Below are positions 34,801 through 44,551 of a stretch of DNA of 64,000 bases, one piece after another. Position numbers and translations under genes: made by a program. The stretch is from Erwinia pyri. GTDB taxonomy: Bacteria > Pseudomonadota > Gammaproteobacteria > Enterobacterales > Enterobacteriaceae. How positions within the stretch are numbered: the first letter of the stretch is position 1; the number at the start of each line of letters is the position of its first letter. Location of the stretch: positions 2,790,001-2,854,000 of the forward strand of contig NZ_CP132353.1 of NCBI RefSeq assembly GCF_030758455.1, read 5' to 3'. Below the pieces are notes generated by a model that was not told where the DNA came from, searched no databases, and saw only the letters and a program-made list of their open reading frames with translations.

Positions 34801-35735
34801 CTGTGGTCTCTGCTGCCGATGAGCCTGTCGCCGATGCGGTTGCTCAGCAAGCGGTGCCAGCGAAAGAGACTCAGCCTGCTGTAGAAGCGGTTAATGAAGT
34901 TGAAGAGATCGTGGCGCAAGCTAAACAGGCAGACGACAAGCGCATGGCAGAAGAGGCGAGCCATCAGGCTGCTGAAGCTGCTGCTGACGTCAGCCCCTCA
35001 ACGGAACAGCAGGTAGAAGAAGTTCTCTCTGCACCCGTTGCGGTAGCCGAACCTGTGGTGACTTCCGAGCCGCATGCACCCGTTCCAGCACGTGATGAGC
35101 CTGTGATAGCGCCAGCACCCGCTGCTCAGCCTGCTGCAACGGAAGCTACACCAGCGCCTGCTGCCACTGAAGCTGCATCAGCTCCGGCTGTTCAGCCTGC
35201 TGCCACTGAAGCTGCACCAGCCCCGGTTGCTCAGCTTGCTGCCACTGAAGCTGCACCAGCTCCGGTTGCTCAGCCTGCTGTCACTGAAGCTGCGCCAGCA
35301 CCTGTTGCTCAGCCTGCTGCAACGGAAGCTGCACCTGCACCGGTTACTCAGCCTGCTGTAACTGAAGCTGCGCCAGCGCCGGTTGCTCAGCCTGCTGTAA
35401 CTGAAGCTACGCCTGCACCGGTTGCTCAGCCTGCTGTCACTGAAGCTGCGCCAGCGCCTGTTGCTCAGCCTGCTGTCACTGAAGCTGCGCCAACGCCTGT
35501 TGCTCAACAGCCTGCTGCACCGGAAGCTGCACCTGCTGCCGCTTCTCACGCTGAGCCGCTCTATAAGCATCACGCCACGGCCCCAATGACCAAAGCGCCT
35601 GCACCGGCTTACCAGCCAGAACCAGCACGCCACAGTGATTGGGTACGTCCTGCCTTCAACTTTGAAGGTCAGGGCTCCGCAGGCGGTCACGCTGCTACCC
35701 ATCAGGCAACTGCTCCGGCTACCCGCCCGGAGTAA
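31845..35735 (+). CDS. rne: Ribonuclease E (degradosome scaffold, repeat-expanded)
   Basis: Essential endoribonuclease that matures rRNA and tRNA and initiates mRNA decay on the inner membrane. 1296 aa against 1061 in E. coli. The catalytic half (1-530) is nearly identical: S1 domain (about 36-120), DNase I-like metal-binding site with Asp in [14 protein letters not shown] and VIDFIDM, and the zinc link CPRCSGTG (about 404). The amphipathic membrane helix [13 protein letters not shown] lies near 572. The scaffold contains six heptads of (D/E)RNGERN at 643-684, the arginine-rich RhlB/RNA site [19 protein letters not shown], about ten copies of a 13-residue [13 protein letters not shown] unit at 1093-1232, and a conserved C-terminal PNPase site ([22 protein letters not shown]). 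The length increase comes largely from the repeats. Confidence 0.97.
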   Translation: MKRMLINATQQEELRVALVDGQRLYDLDIESPGHEQKKANIYKGKITRIEPSLEAAFVDYGAERHGFLPLKEISREYFPSNYSNHGRPNIKDVLREGQEVIVQIDKEERGNKGAALTTFISLAGSYLVLMPNNPRAGGISRRIEGDDRTELKEALSALELPEGMGLIVRTAGVGKSAEALQWDLSFRMKHWEAIKKAADSRPAPFLIHQESNVIVRAFRDYLRQDIGEILIDNPKVLELARQHIAALGRPDFSSKIKLYTGEIPLFSHYQIESQIESAFQREVRLPSGGSIVIDSTEALTAIDINSARATRGGDIEETAFNTNLEAADEIARQLRLRDLGGLIVIDFIDMTPVRHQRAVENRLREAVRQDRARIQISHISRFGLLEMSRQRLSPSLGESSHHVCPRCSGTGTIRDNESLALSILRLIEEEALKENTKEVHAIVPVQVASYLLNEKREAVSAIEKRQGGVRAIIVPNDQMQTPHYSVLRVRSGEETQTLSYHLPKLHEAEMALPSEEEHAERKRPEQPALAAFVMPDAPPAPQETAAVAAPAEAAAPTTAAPAQAPAATESGLMGRFLRGLKKMFAGEEKPAEQPQPAVVEEKAPEEAAAPRGERRNNRRQNNRRDRNNGERGERYGDRSERSDRNGERNDRNGERNERNGERNERNGERNDRNGERNDRGAERGDRQERGERNDRNPRNDRNANRNERMTRDRDPAAESREENRRNKRANPATPEAQDELQPVAEEIQQQPRRERQPRRRQDEKRQPAQDENVVDIAPAVVEEAMESDEHVQVMPRRKPRQLNQKVRIETAEQTAARSFAPEEETAPVQQHAVELPTADSHSEADESEDRDSNSMPRRSRRSPRHLRVSGQRRRRYRDERYPNQSPMPLTFAAASPEMASGKVWITYPVAQATDEHEHEQSVVPEYGHQDTADAVAVAAAASSAEVADEAQPVHHAEPQPENSPEVTVVNTDETAAIETPVNEEPAVVSAADEPVADAVAQQAVPAKETQPAVEAVNEVEEIVAQAKQADDKRMAEEASHQAAEAAADVSPSTEQQVEEVLSAPVAVAEPVVTSEPHAPVPARDEPVIAPAPAAQPAATEATPAPAATEAASAPAVQPAATEAAPAPVAQLAATEAAPAPVAQPAVTEAAPAPVAQPAATEAAPAPVTQPAVTEAAPAPVAQPAVTEATPAPVAQPAVTEAAPAPVAQPAVTEAAPTPVAQQPAAPEAAPAAASHAEPLYKHHATAPMTKAPAPAYQPEPARHSDWVRPAFNFEGQGSAGGHAATHQATAPATRPE
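33771..33896 (+). repeat. Six 21-bp tandem repeats inside rne
   Basis: Units of gaccgtaacggcgaacgcaac with silent and Asp/Glu changes, at 33771, 33792, 33813, 33834, 33855 and a degenerate one at 33876. They encode the heptad (D/E)RNGERN in the arginine-rich RNA-binding part of the RNase E scaffold. Confidence 0.93.
35121..35540 (+). repeat. About ten 39-bp tandem repeats inside rne
   Basis: Imperfect units encoding V-A-Q-P-A-(V/A)-T-E-A-A-P-A-P, one unit shorter. They form an Ala/Pro-rich spacer between the RhlB/enolase-binding part and the PNPase-binding C-terminus. Confidence 0.92.
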
Positions 35736-35749
35736 GTCAAGCCTGACTG

Positions 35750-35785
35750 AAAAAGCCCTGGTCTTATGACCGGGGCTTTTTTTTA
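35750..35785 (+). terminator. rne intrinsic terminator
   Basis: agccctggtc / gaccggggct stem with one G-T pair and loop ttat, followed by eight or more T residues, 15 bp past the rne stop. Confidence 0.93.
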
Positions 35786-36084
35786 AGCAAATCCGGTGCT
35801 TTGCCATAACTGGTTTAGTAGCTTATTGTTCTCTTTGAATGGTTTCTTTCTGCCTTAACCTTACTGTTATCTTTACTCTCTTTCCGGTTATTCCTTTCTC
35901 TCTGTATCCGATGATCCCCTTTCCCTTTATCTGAAAGTGTTTACTCTGGGCGGGTTTAAGCCGGGTGAAGAGCTGCGGTCTGAGGATCTCGTTCAGTCTG
36001 AGCAGAGGTGTTCCTTCTACATCCAGAGTGCAGAGGAGAGAGTTAAAGAGGGTATTCCGGAGAAAAGCAGCATGGCGCGAGGGC
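35786..36084. other. Short gene-free interval between rne and flgL
   Basis: About 300 bp. A 105-codon minus frame (35823-36140) runs through the flgL terminator and lacks protein-like features. I see nothing else. Confidence 0.45.
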
Positions 36085-36125
36085 AAAAAAAAACCCGCTA
36101 TCAGAAGGTTAACGCTGACAGCGGG
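36085..36125 (-). terminator. flgL intrinsic terminator
   Basis: On the minus strand, cccgctgtcag pairs with ctgatagcggg (one bulge) and is followed by nine T residues, about 50 bp after the flgL stop. Confidence 0.9.
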
Positions 36126-36172
36126 AGAAACTGAACGCACCCGGTTTAAGCGCGTCCAAAAGTGGTAAAGCT

Positions 36173-37138
36173 TTAAGAATTCATTTTGAACAGGGACATG
36201 CCGGACATATCGCTGAAGACCTGATAAGAAGCCTGAAGCGCTGCCTGCTGCATGGTGTAGGTGGAAATGGCGCTGGTGTAGTCCACATCCACCAGGTTGC
36301 TCATCTGCGTAGCCTGGTTCAGCTTGGTGTCGTCCCCTTTCGAGTCGAGGTTATCCAGCTCGTTGAGCTGAGTTCCCAGCTCAGAACGCACTTTCGATAC
36401 GTTGTTCAGCGAGTTTTTCAGGCCACGGATGGTTTTATCCAGCGCAGCAGACTGTACATCTTTCGCCGCATCATCCGCATCTGCAACCGGCGTATTCAGT
36501 GCATTAATAGCGGTGTTGAGCGTCGTGAAGATATTGCCTTCACTGGCGCTGCCATCCGGCTCGGCTACAGGGTTGCTGGTCAGGGACATAAAGACCTGGC
36601 TGCCGGTGTGGTTGGTCGTCATGGTACGGTTGGCATCCACCTTCTGCGAGATTGGCGTATCGCCGCCAACATAACTCACGTCGCCGTTGGCATCCTGAAC
36701 AAAGGGTGCCGTATCCGTCTTATAACCAGCAAACATATAGCGACCGTTGCCGTCGGTGGTGTTAGCCAGATTCAGCAGCTGGTCACGAATACCAGTTAAC
36801 TGCTCCGCATAAGAGGAACGGTCATCATCAGATAATGTGCCGTTAGAAGCGGCAACAAGAATAGTTTGTGCGCTAATAACAACATTGGTCACCTGCTTCA
36901 GGTTGGTCTCTTCCTGCGAGATATTATTGGTGGCAAAACCTCGTGCCGATGCGTACTGGCTGGTTTGAGCCTGAGCCTGAGAAAGCACCACCGCCTGCGC
37001 TGCCGCGACAGGATCGTCAGACGGTTTAACCACGCGCTTGCCGGAAGAGAGTTGCTCACCAGCATTCAGCCAGGTTGCCTGGGAATTTGAGATCCCACGC
37101 ATCTGCTGATCGTAAATTTGAGCGGTACTGAGACGCAT
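36173..37138 (-). CDS. flgL: Hook-filament junction protein FlgL (HAP3)
   Basis: 321 aa (E. coli 317). It caps the hook-FlgK junction and seeds flagellin polymerisation outside the cell. The flagellin-like N-terminus MRLSTAQIYDQQMRGI with LSSGKRVVKPSDDPVAAA and the C-terminal coiled coil (VDYTSAISTYTMQQAALQASYQVFSDMSGMSLF) are intact; the centre is variable. It is exported without a cleaved signal by the flagellar type III system. It starts 21 bp after flgK on the same transcript. Confidence 0.96.
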   Translation of the reverse strand: MRLSTAQIYDQQMRGISNSQATWLNAGEQLSSGKRVVKPSDDPVAAAQAVVLSQAQAQTSQYASARGFATNNISQEETNLKQVTNVVISAQTILVAASNGTLSDDDRSSYAEQLTGIRDQLLNLANTTDGNGRYMFAGYKTDTAPFVQDANGDVSYVGGDTPISQKVDANRTMTTNHTGSQVFMSLTSNPVAEPDGSASEGNIFTTLNTAINALNTPVADADDAAKDVQSAALDKTIRGLKNSLNNVSKVRSELGTQLNELDNLDSKGDDTKLNQATQMSNLVDVDYTSAISTYTMQQAALQASYQVFSDMSGMSLFKMNS

Positions 37139-37159
37139 TGTGGACTCCTTATTCTGTTA

Positions 37160-38800
37160 TCAGCTAACGGCGCTGATCAGCGCGTTAAAAATGGTGCTCG
37201 CGGTCTGGATAACCTGAGCATTCGCCGTGTAATACTGCTGATAACGCGTCAGGTTGCCATACTCTTCATCCAGGTTGACCCCGGAGATGGACTGCTGCTG
37301 GTTGGTCAGCTGTGTCACCACGTTATTCTGGGTGGTACTGGTAGTTTTCAGATTGGTGGTCTTGTTACCAATATTGGCTACCATGCTGGCGTAGCCTTCC
37401 GTCAGCGAGCTGGATCCGTTAATCACCTTTTTGGTCTGCAAATCCAGCAGCGACTGGGCGTTGGTATTATCACTTACACCATCATCGGCACCGGCGGCGG
37501 CAACTTTAGCCTCATCGCTGATATTCACATCCATATTGATGATGGCATCAGAGACCGGTTTGACCAGGAAGCTGTCATTGGTATTCGGCGTGTTGCTTAC
37601 CGTTACCTTCAGGCCATCAAAGCTCAACGAGCCGTCGGCGGCTGGAGTGACCGTGCTTTTGGCATTATCTGAAAGACGCGTGACGTCCCAGCTGGTGCCG
37701 TTAAAGGTCATTTTATAGTCGGAAGCCTGCACTTTGGTGGTGTCATCCCACACTGCCGTCATGGAAGCGTCGCCGGTATTTTTGGCGTTAGAGATAGTTG
37801 CAGGGCTGCCAAGCGCAAAGAAGGCTTCACCGGCATCACCGTTACTGTCATAACCGGCTTCGTGCTGCGCGTTAAAGCTGCTGCCCAGCGCCATCGCCAT
37901 CTGACCCAGCTGATTACGGGTATTGTCCAGGTCGCTGCGGAAAGCAATTAATCCGCCCAGCGAGCCGGTGGTCAGCAGTTTTTCATTAATTTCAGAGGTG
38001 GCGCCGGTGGTGGCATTCACCGTTGCAACGGTGGTTCTGCGCGGATCGCTGCTGGAAGGGATCGTGGCGAGCTGGCTGTAGCTGCTGCCCTGCACCAGAG
38101 AGATGCCGTTGCCCATACTGATGTTATAGCTGCCGCCATCCTGCTGACTCACGGTCACGCCAACCAGTTTGTTCAGGTCGCTGACCAGCTGATCGCGCTG
38201 GTCCATTAAATCGTTTGGCTCAGTCCCGCCGCTTGCGCCTTTCAGCTTGGCGATCTGCTGGTTGACGTTAGCAATCTGCTTGGCATAACCATTGATTTGA
38301 TCAACGGTGGAAGTAATAGAGGTATTGAGGCCGCTGTCCAGGTTGCGCAGATAGGTATCTGTCACCTGGAACTGGTTAACCAGGCCGTCAGCCTTACCTA
38401 ACACAGCCTGACGAGCGGAAGCGTCGTCGGCGTTGCTGACCAGCGTCTGGATAGAAGAGAAGAAATCCTGAATGTTGGTCGACAAGGTGTTGGTAGTGCT
38501 GGAAAACATGTCATCGATGTTCGACAACTGATTGTACTGCGTGGTCAGCCCGCTGGACTGCGTGCTGGCTGCGCGAAGCTGGTTGGTAATAAAGGCGTCA
38601 TACTCGCGGTTGACGCTGGCGACCGATACGCCGTTACCATAATAATTGGTGCCGCTAAGCGTGCTGTTGGCCTGAGCAAGTACGGTAGTCTGACGGTTAT
38701 AGCCAGTAACGCTGTAGTTGCTGATGTTGTTACCGGTAGTATTCAACGCCGCCGAAGCCGCATTTATTCCGCTTAACGCGGTATTGATTAAGTTAGACAT
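37160..38800 (-). CDS. flgK: Hook-associated protein FlgK (HAP1)
   Basis: 546 aa (E. coli 547), first hook-filament junction protein. N-terminal rod/hook motif SNLINTALSGINAASAALNTTGNNISNYSVTGYNRQ; C-terminal helix with SGVNLDEEYGNLTRYQQYYTANAQVIQTASTIFNALI. Start at 38800 (MSNLINTA) rather than the longer frame from 38830. It is preceded by its own sigma-28 promoter (38886-38912), so FlgK and FlgL are made late, after hook completion. Confidence 0.97.
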   Translation of the reverse strand: MSNLINTALSGINAASAALNTTGNNISNYSVTGYNRQTTVLAQANSTLSGTNYYGNGVSVASVNREYDAFITNQLRAASTQSSGLTTQYNQLSNIDDMFSSTTNTLSTNIQDFFSSIQTLVSNADDASARQAVLGKADGLVNQFQVTDTYLRNLDSGLNTSITSTVDQINGYAKQIANVNQQIAKLKGASGGTEPNDLMDQRDQLVSDLNKLVGVTVSQQDGGSYNISMGNGISLVQGSSYSQLATIPSSSDPRRTTVATVNATTGATSEINEKLLTTGSLGGLIAFRSDLDNTRNQLGQMAMALGSSFNAQHEAGYDSNGDAGEAFFALGSPATISNAKNTGDASMTAVWDDTTKVQASDYKMTFNGTSWDVTRLSDNAKSTVTPAADGSLSFDGLKVTVSNTPNTNDSFLVKPVSDAIINMDVNISDEAKVAAAGADDGVSDNTNAQSLLDLQTKKVINGSSSLTEGYASMVANIGNKTTNLKTTSTTQNNVVTQLTNQQQSISGVNLDEEYGNLTRYQQYYTANAQVIQTASTIFNALISAVS

Positions 38801-38826
38801 GTCGGTTCCTTGTTTACCCTGACACA

Positions 38827-38859
38827 GCACGGGCCGGCATTAAGAGTCTGCCGGCGTGC
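38827..38859 (-). repeat. GC-rich hairpin in the flgK leader
   Basis: gcacgggccggca (38827-38839) pairs with tgccggcgtgc (38849-38859), one internal mismatch or bulge. It lies between the flgJ stop and flgK start, downstream of the sigma-28 promoter, so it is in the flgK leader and also at the end of the upstream operon. It could attenuate readthrough from flgBCDEFGHIJ. Confidence 0.55.
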
Positions 38860-38885
38860 TTTAACACAAATCCGGCCTGAATAGG

Positions 38886-38912
38886 TTATCGGTAAAAACG
38901 GGCTAAACTTGA
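38886..38912 (-). promoter_or_regulatory. Sigma-28 (FliA) promoter of flgKL
   Basis: Minus strand: TCAA at 38912-38909, 15-bp spacer, ACCGATAA at 38893-38886. It fits the flagellar class 3 consensus TAAA-N15-GCCGATAA with E. coli flgK-like deviation (TCAAG at -35). Confidence 0.75.
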
Positions 38913-38919
38913 GTAAAAA

Positions 38920-39858
38920 TCAGAACAAATCGCCAATATCCTGGGTGTAGGCTTTCACCACTTTTTCACCCATATTTTTAAATTGCTGAATCATCCCCAC
39001 CAGCTTCTGCGCATACTTGGGATCCGTTGCGTATCCCGCTTCCTGTAACGCTTTGGCACCCTGCTCCGGCGTTGTGGCTGTGGTCACCGCGCTGTAGCGA
39101 GGGTTATTACTGAGGAGTTTTACGTAGTCGTTCAGGGCGTCGAAATAGGAGTCGTAGACGCGGAACTTAGCCACCACTTTTTTGGCGTGACCGTTCTCAT
39201 ACTCGGTAGTCAGCACCTCGGTGGTTTTACCCTGCCAGCTGCCGGTAGCTTTAATCCCGAAAACGTTATAGCTGGGCTTACCCTGCGAGGTGAGGATCTG
39301 CCGCTGACCCCAGCCTGATTCCAGCGCGGCCTGCGCCAGGATCAGGTGATGAGGAATGCCGCTTTCCGCACTGGCCAGTTTGGCAGGCTGGGAAAGCTGG
39401 GCGATAAAGTCGCTGCTGTCGCCGCTTAATGGCGTATCGGATGAAGGCAGGCGCGGGACCGCCTTGCGGATAATCTGCTCCATTGCCAGCGGCGGCAGCG
39501 TATTGATAAAGTTTTTGTCCAACATCATCGGCACGGTGCCCGCTTTTTCATCCAGCGGGGCCGCCTGCTCCATCTGCTTGACCATCATATCCGCCAGCCC
39601 CAGCCCTTTTGAGGCGATCTGCTGCCCAATCTGCTGATCGTACATTGAGGTATAAAGCCGCGTCTGTTCCGTGCTCAGCAGACCATCCTGCGGCAGCGCC
39701 TGGCGCATGCTTTTCAACATCATCTGTACAAACATCCCTTCTACCTGCTTTGCCACTTCCCGCGCATGCGCTTTCGGGTCGCCGCTGGCCTGGCGTTTCA
39801 GGTTGTTCAGCGAGCGGCTGTCGTAAGCCGCTCCCATCAGAGATTGGGAATCGCTCAT
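38920..39858 (-). CDS. flgJ: Rod assembly protein / peptidoglycan hydrolase FlgJ
   Basis: 312 aa (E. coli 313). The N-terminal rod-cap domain (KQVEGMFVQMMLKSMRQALP) is fused to a C-terminal glycoside hydrolase family 73 muramidase with catalytic Glu in LILAQAALESGWGQRQ and YNVFGIKA. It cuts peptidoglycan so the rod can pass. Its ATG overlaps the flgI stop by one base. Confidence 0.97.
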   Translation of the reverse strand: MSDSQSLMGAAYDSRSLNNLKRQASGDPKAHAREVAKQVEGMFVQMMLKSMRQALPQDGLLSTEQTRLYTSMYDQQIGQQIASKGLGLADMMVKQMEQAAPLDEKAGTVPMMLDKNFINTLPPLAMEQIIRKAVPRLPSSDTPLSGDSSDFIAQLSQPAKLASAESGIPHHLILAQAALESGWGQRQILTSQGKPSYNVFGIKATGSWQGKTTEVLTTEYENGHAKKVVAKFRVYDSYFDALNDYVKLLSNNPRYSAVTTATTPEQGAKALQEAGYATDPKYAQKLVGMIQQFKNMGEKVVKAYTQDIGDLF

Positions 39859-40964
39859 CAGATAATTTCCAGTTTGGCGTGCAGACAGCCCGCACTCTGC
39901 ATTGACTGCAGGATGGACATCAGGTCAATCGGCGTGGCGCCCAGCGCATTCAGGGCACGTACCACGCTGTTAAGGTTGGCACTGGCATTCACGCTCTGCA
40001 GCGCACCGCCGCTCTGGCGCAGGTCGATTTGCGTCTGTGGTGTCACCACAGTGTTCCCGCCACCAAACGGCGTGTTCGGCTGGCTGACGTTCTGCGACTG
40101 ATTAACCGTAACCGAGAGGTTGCCCTGCGCGATGGCACAGCTGCTGAGCTGAACTTCACGGTTCATCACCACCGAGCCGGTACGCGAGTTGATAATCACT
40201 TTGGCGTCCATAATCGGTACGGAGACGTCAATGTTCTGAATGTCTGCCAGCAGGCGAACCTGCGAAGTTCCGTTGGCGGAAACCTGTACCTGCACGGTAC
40301 GGCCATCCAGCGCCTGGGCAGAGCCGTAGCCGCTGCGGGCGTTGATCGCGTCGGTGATCCGCTGCGCCATGCTGAAGTCTTCTTCGTTCAGGAACAGATT
40401 GATTACGTTTGAGGTCCCGAAATTGTTCGGCAATTCACGCTCAATCGTCGCCCCGCCGGTGATACGCCCCCCGTTAACCTGGTTGACCGTCACGCTGCTG
40501 CCGCCCGCCGAAGCGCCCGCGCCGCCTACCAGGATGTTTCCCTGTGCCAGCGCATAAACCTGGTTATCCACGCCTTTCAGCGGCGTCATCAGCAGCGTGC
40601 CGCCACGCAGACTTTTGGCGTTACCCATTGAAGAGACCACCACGTCGATGACCTGTCCCTGGCGACCAAATGCCGGAAGCTTACCGGTAACCATGACCGC
40701 CGCCACGTTCTTCAGCTGCATGTTGGTGCCCGCAGGCACCGTAATCCCTAACTGAGATAACATGTTATTCAGACTTTGCGTGGTGAACGGTGTCTGGGTG
40801 GTCTGGTCACCGGAGCCATCCAGCCCCACCACCAGGCCATAGCCGATCAGCTGGTTTTCACGCACGCCACCCACGGTGGTTAAATCGCGAATACGGTCAG
40901 CGTGGGCGAAGGCGCTAAGGCCAGCCAGCAGCAGCAGGGTGAAACGAACAATCATCTTACGCAT
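39858..40964 (-). CDS. flgI: Flagellar P-ring protein FlgI
   Basis: 368 aa with a cleavable signal peptide (ends AFAHA before DRIRDL). It forms the P ring around the rod in the periplasm. Conserved blocks [36 protein letters not shown] and [13 protein letters not shown] are present; two Cys near the C-terminus and centre probably form the disulphide known in the family. AGAGG precedes the ATG at 40964. Confidence 0.97.
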   Translation of the reverse strand: MRKMIVRFTLLLLAGLSAFAHADRIRDLTTVGGVRENQLIGYGLVVGLDGSGDQTTQTPFTTQSLNNMLSQLGITVPAGTNMQLKNVAAVMVTGKLPAFGRQGQVIDVVVSSMGNAKSLRGGTLLMTPLKGVDNQVYALAQGNILVGGAGASAGGSSVTVNQVNGGRITGGATIERELPNNFGTSNVINLFLNEEDFSMAQRITDAINARSGYGSAQALDGRTVQVQVSANGTSQVRLLADIQNIDVSVPIMDAKVIINSRTGSVVMNREVQLSSCAIAQGNLSVTVNQSQNVSQPNTPFGGGNTVVTPQTQIDLRQSGGALQSVNASANLNSVVRALNALGATPIDLMSILQSMQSAGCLHAKLEII

Positions 40965-40973
40965 TGGAACCTC

Positions 40974-41672
40974 TTAATACGGTGACAGGTTCAGGAAGAA
41001 CCTTTGCAGCCAGCCCATGGTCTGCGCCTCATTGATATAGCCGTTACCGACATATTCAATGCGCGCATCCGCCACCTGCGTCGAGACAACACTGTTGCTG
41101 CCGCTGATGGTGCGAGGGTTAACCACGCCCGAGAAGCGAATAAATTCCGTTCCCTGGTTGATCTCAATCTGTTTCTCACCCACGACTTTCAGGTTGCCGT
41201 TCGGCAGAACCTGATTCACCGTCACGGTGATGGTGCCGGTAAAGGTGTTGTTGGCCGTTGCGCCGCCTTTGCCAGCAAAATCGGTCTTGCCGCTGGCATC
41301 GATATTGGTTTTGTCGCCGCCCAGCAGACCGGTAAGCGAACTTGGTACGCTCAGACCGAGCGTGGTGCTGCCGTCGCGTCCTGCGGAGGCCGTCGAGCTT
41401 TTGCTCGCACTGACGTTTTCCTGCAGGGTAATGGTCAGCGTATCGCCGATATTACGTGGACGTCGATCCTCAAACAGCGGCTGATAGCCGTAGTTCATCG
41501 GCATCACGCCCTGAAAAATGGAGCCGTTAACAACCGGCGGCGAAGCAGGCAGCGGCTGGGCCGTTGTCGAACCTTCAACCAGTGGCGTACGGGGAACTAA
41601 AGCACAACCGTTAAGTGTCAGGAGCAGCGTGGCTACCAACAAACGTCCAGGCATTGGGATTTGCTTCGCCAT
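40974..41672 (-). CDS. flgH: Flagellar L-ring lipoprotein FlgH
   Basis: 232 aa (same as E. coli). Lipoprotein signal with lipobox LNGC, Cys23. Forms the L ring in the outer membrane. Conserved [18 protein letters not shown] and [27 protein letters not shown]. It lies 9 bp upstream of flgI in the operon. Confidence 0.97.
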   Translation of the reverse strand: MAKQIPMPGRLLVATLLLTLNGCALVPRTPLVEGSTTAQPLPASPPVVNGSIFQGVMPMNYGYQPLFEDRRPRNIGDTLTITLQENVSASKSSTASAGRDGSTTLGLSVPSSLTGLLGGDKTNIDASGKTDFAGKGGATANNTFTGTITVTVNQVLPNGNLKVVGEKQIEINQGTEFIRFSGVVNPRTISGSNSVVSTQVADARIEYVGNGYINEAQTMGWLQRFFLNLSPY

Positions 41673-41738
41673 GGAATCACTACCTTTAATAATGAAAGTT
41701 TTTTTATTCAGGGTCGGGCAAGCCCGACCGCTGTGGCA

Positions 41739-42521
41739 TTACAACTGCGTCAGTTTGGCCAGCATCTGATCGGAGGTGCTGATAGCTTTACTGTTGATCT
41801 CGTAGGCGCGCTGGGTCTGGATCATGCTGACCAGCTCTTCAGCCACGTTAACGTTCGAGGTCTCGACATAGCCCTGATAGAGCAAACCGGCGCCGTTGTT
41901 ACCTGGCGTACTGTCGGTTGGCGCACCGGAAGCCTGCGTTTCCTGATAAAGGTTTTCACCTTTGCTCTCCAGGCCCGCATCGTTAATAAAGGTGCTAAGC
42001 GTCAGCTGTCCGACCTGAACCGGCTGGGTCTGGCCCTGCTGGGTCACGCTCACCACGCCGTCACGACCGATGGTCATGCTCAGGGCGTTGGCTGGAACAG
42101 TGATGGCTGGCTGCACCGGGAAACCGCCGTTGGTGACTAACTGGCCATTCTGATCGGTCTGGAACGAGCCGTCACGGGTGTACGCCAGGGTGCCGTCTGG
42201 CATCTGCACCTGGAAGAAGCCCTGGCCGCTGATGGCCACATCTTTCGAGGAGTCGGTTTTGTTCAGGTTGCCCTGAGTATGCAGACGCTCGGTTGCTACC
42301 GGGCGCGTACCTGTACCCAACTGCATGCCTGAAGGCAGCGTGGTCTGCTCGGAAGACTGCGCGCCTGGCTGGCGAATAGTCTGGTACATCAGGTCTTCGA
42401 ACACCGCGCGCTGACGCTTAAAGCCGTTAGTGCTTACGTTGGCAAGGTTGTTCGAGATGACGTCCATATTAGTTTGCTGGGCGTCAAGACCGGTTTTGGC
42501 AATCCAGAGAGAGCGGATCAT
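41739..42521 (-). CDS. flgG: Distal rod protein FlgG
   Basis: 260 aa, as in E. coli. N-terminal [34 protein letters not shown] and C-terminal [33 protein letters not shown] are the paired coiled-coil ends of axial proteins. It forms the distal rod that crosses the P and L rings. Confidence 0.97.
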   Translation of the reverse strand: MIRSLWIAKTGLDAQQTNMDVISNNLANVSTNGFKRQRAVFEDLMYQTIRQPGAQSSEQTTLPSGMQLGTGTRPVATERLHTQGNLNKTDSSKDVAISGQGFFQVQMPDGTLAYTRDGSFQTDQNGQLVTNGGFPVQPAITVPANALSMTIGRDGVVSVTQQGQTQPVQVGQLTLSTFINDAGLESKGENLYQETQASGAPTDSTPGNNGAGLLYQGYVETSNVNVAEELVSMIQTQRAYEINSKAISTSDQMLAKLTQL

Positions 42522-42538
42522 TATAGTTTCCTCTGCAC

Positions 42539-43294
42539 TTAGCTCATTGACAGCAGCTGGTTAGCGCGTTGTTCATTCTCATCGACGCTGGAGATGACTT
42601 TCATCTGCATCTCGAAGCGGCGTGCGTTGGCGATCATATCGACCATGGTTTCGACCGGCTTAACGTTGCTGCCTTCCAGCACGCCAGGCATCACCTGAAT
42701 GGTCGGATCGTTCTGCAAAACGGCACCGCGCTGCGCCTGAGCAGTGGCGTTCAGACGGAACAAGCCGTCATCTCCGCGCACTACTTCTGAGCCGATGGCT
42801 TTCACCAGCTTCAGTCGGCCCAGCTGGACAGTGGCATTCGGCGGATCGCCTGGGTTCAGCGCGGTAATAGAGCCATCAGCGGCGATGGTGACTTCCGAAC
42901 CCTGCGGCACGGCGATTGGTCCACCGTCGCCCATCACCAGGTTCCCCTGGATGGTGAGCTGCCCGGCAGGATCGAGTTCCATATTCCCGTTACGGGTGTA
43001 GGCCTCGGTACCATCAGGCGCACGCACGGCCAGCCAGCCGTTTTCACGCACCGCTACGTCCAGCGGGCGCTCGGTATAATCCAGCGTCCCCTGCGACATA
43101 TCTGCGCCAGGCGTTGACGCTGTTACCAGCGTACGGGTAGGCAGTGAAAGACCTTCCACCGGAACGGCGCGCAGCGCATTAAGCTGCGCACGGAAGCCCG
43201 GCGTGGAGGCGTTGGCGAGGTTGCTCGCCGTCACTGCCTGCTGATCGAGGGTCTGACTGGCAGCCCCCATTGCGGTATATATCGCGTGATCCAT
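42539..43294 (-). CDS. flgF: Proximal rod protein FlgF
   Basis: 251 aa (E. coli 251). [34 protein letters not shown] at the N-terminus and [25 protein letters not shown] near the C-terminus. Rod component between FlgC and FlgG. Seventeen bp separate it from flgG. Confidence 0.97.
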   Translation of the reverse strand: MDHAIYTAMGAASQTLDQQAVTASNLANASTPGFRAQLNALRAVPVEGLSLPTRTLVTASTPGADMSQGTLDYTERPLDVAVRENGWLAVRAPDGTEAYTRNGNMELDPAGQLTIQGNLVMGDGGPIAVPQGSEVTIAADGSITALNPGDPPNATVQLGRLKLVKAIGSEVVRGDDGLFRLNATAQAQRGAVLQNDPTIQVMPGVLEGSNVKPVETMVDMIANARRFEMQMKVISSVDENEQRANQLLSMS

Positions 43295-43315
43295 AAGACG
43301 ATCCTGTTAGCCGAA

Positions 43316-44524
43316 TTAACGCAGGTTGACCAGGGTGTTGAGGATCTGGTCCTGAGTTTTAATGGTCTGGGCGTTAGACTGGTAGTTACGCTGTGCCACA
43401 ATCATGTTCACCAGCTCTTTACTCAGATCCACGTTGGAAGACTCCAGTGCGCCTGCGGTCAGGGTACCGAGGTTACCAGTGCCTGCCAGTCCCACCAGCG
43501 CCTGGCCGGATGAGCCGGTTGCTGACCAGACGTTGTTACCTTCAGACTTCAGCCCTTCCGGGTTAGCAAAGTTTGCCAGGGCGATCTGCCCCAGAACCTG
43601 AGTTTTCTCGTTGGAGTAGTTGCCAACTAAGGTACCGTCGTTATTGATCTGATAGCTGGTCAGTTCACCAGGCTTATAACCATCCTGCGTCGGGTTACCG
43701 AAGGTGCTGGTCCCGGTATTCTGCTGCTGGCTGTTCAGCATGCTGATATTGAAGGTGGTAGGCGCAGAACCGTTAAGGGAAGTCAGCGTAACTGACTGGT
43801 CAGCGGTCGAGGTCATCTGGCCATTCTGGTCAAAGGTCATGGTGAAGTTGCCGACGTCAGCGGTAGGATCGGCCGCGCTGCCATCTTTAACGTTCACATT
43901 CCAGGTACCGTCTGCTGTTTTACTGAAATAGAGGTTCAGGTTGTGTTCGTTGCCCAATGAGTCGTAAGTGGTCATTGAAGCCTTGCTGCTGTAGGTATCG
44001 GTATCGTTGATATCCAGCGGCGTTTTAGTGATAACAGCATCCGTTGAGTTCAGGTTCGCCACAATGGCCGCTGCACTGGTCGCCTTGGCAGACATCGCAG
44101 TAGTAGGAACGCTCAGGCCAACCGGGTTAGCACCGGTCTGTACGGTTGGCGGCGTGCCGGTTGCCGGATAGCCGGTCAGCTGCAGGCCGTTGGCGTTAAC
44201 GATGTTACGGTTTGCGTCCAGGGTGAACTGGCCGTTACGGCTGTAGTAAACGGCGCCGCTGGTATCCGCCATGCGGAAGAAGCCAGACTGGCTGATCGCC
44301 ACGTCCAGTCCACGGCTGGTAGAGGTGGTGGTACCGTCGTTGAAGTCCTGAGTAACCGCAGCCACTTTAACACCCAGGCCCACTTTAGAACCTGCAAACA
44401 TATCAGCGAAAGAGACGGTGGCAGACTTGAAGCCTACCGTCGCGGAGTTGGCGATGTTGTTGCCGATTACATCAAGGTTGCTGGACGCGGCGTTTAAGCC
44501 ACTGACTGCCTGTGAAAATGCCAT
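43316..44524 (-). CDS. flgE: Flagellar hook protein FlgE
   Basis: 402 aa (E. coli 402). N-terminal MAFSQAVSGLNAASSNLDVIGNNIANSATVGFKS and C-terminal SNVDLSKELVNMIVAQRNYQSNAQTIKTQDQILNTL ends; the middle is the surface-exposed hook domain. It polymerises under the FlgD cap to form the universal joint. Large open central insert typical of enterobacterial FlgE. Confidence 0.97.
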   Translation of the reverse strand: MAFSQAVSGLNAASSNLDVIGNNIANSATVGFKSATVSFADMFAGSKVGLGVKVAAVTQDFNDGTTTSTSRGLDVAISQSGFFRMADTSGAVYYSRNGQFTLDANRNIVNANGLQLTGYPATGTPPTVQTGANPVGLSVPTTAMSAKATSAAAIVANLNSTDAVITKTPLDINDTDTYSSKASMTTYDSLGNEHNLNLYFSKTADGTWNVNVKDGSAADPTADVGNFTMTFDQNGQMTSTADQSVTLTSLNGSAPTTFNISMLNSQQQNTGTSTFGNPTQDGYKPGELTSYQINNDGTLVGNYSNEKTQVLGQIALANFANPEGLKSEGNNVWSATGSSGQALVGLAGTGNLGTLTAGALESSNVDLSKELVNMIVAQRNYQSNAQTIKTQDQILNTLVNLR

Positions 44525-44551
44525 GTGTTTACTCCTGAAAAAAGTTAGGTG

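Noticed and set aside
35823..36140. 105-codon minus frame downstream of flgL
   Set aside because: Runs through the flgL terminator and has no protein-like pattern.
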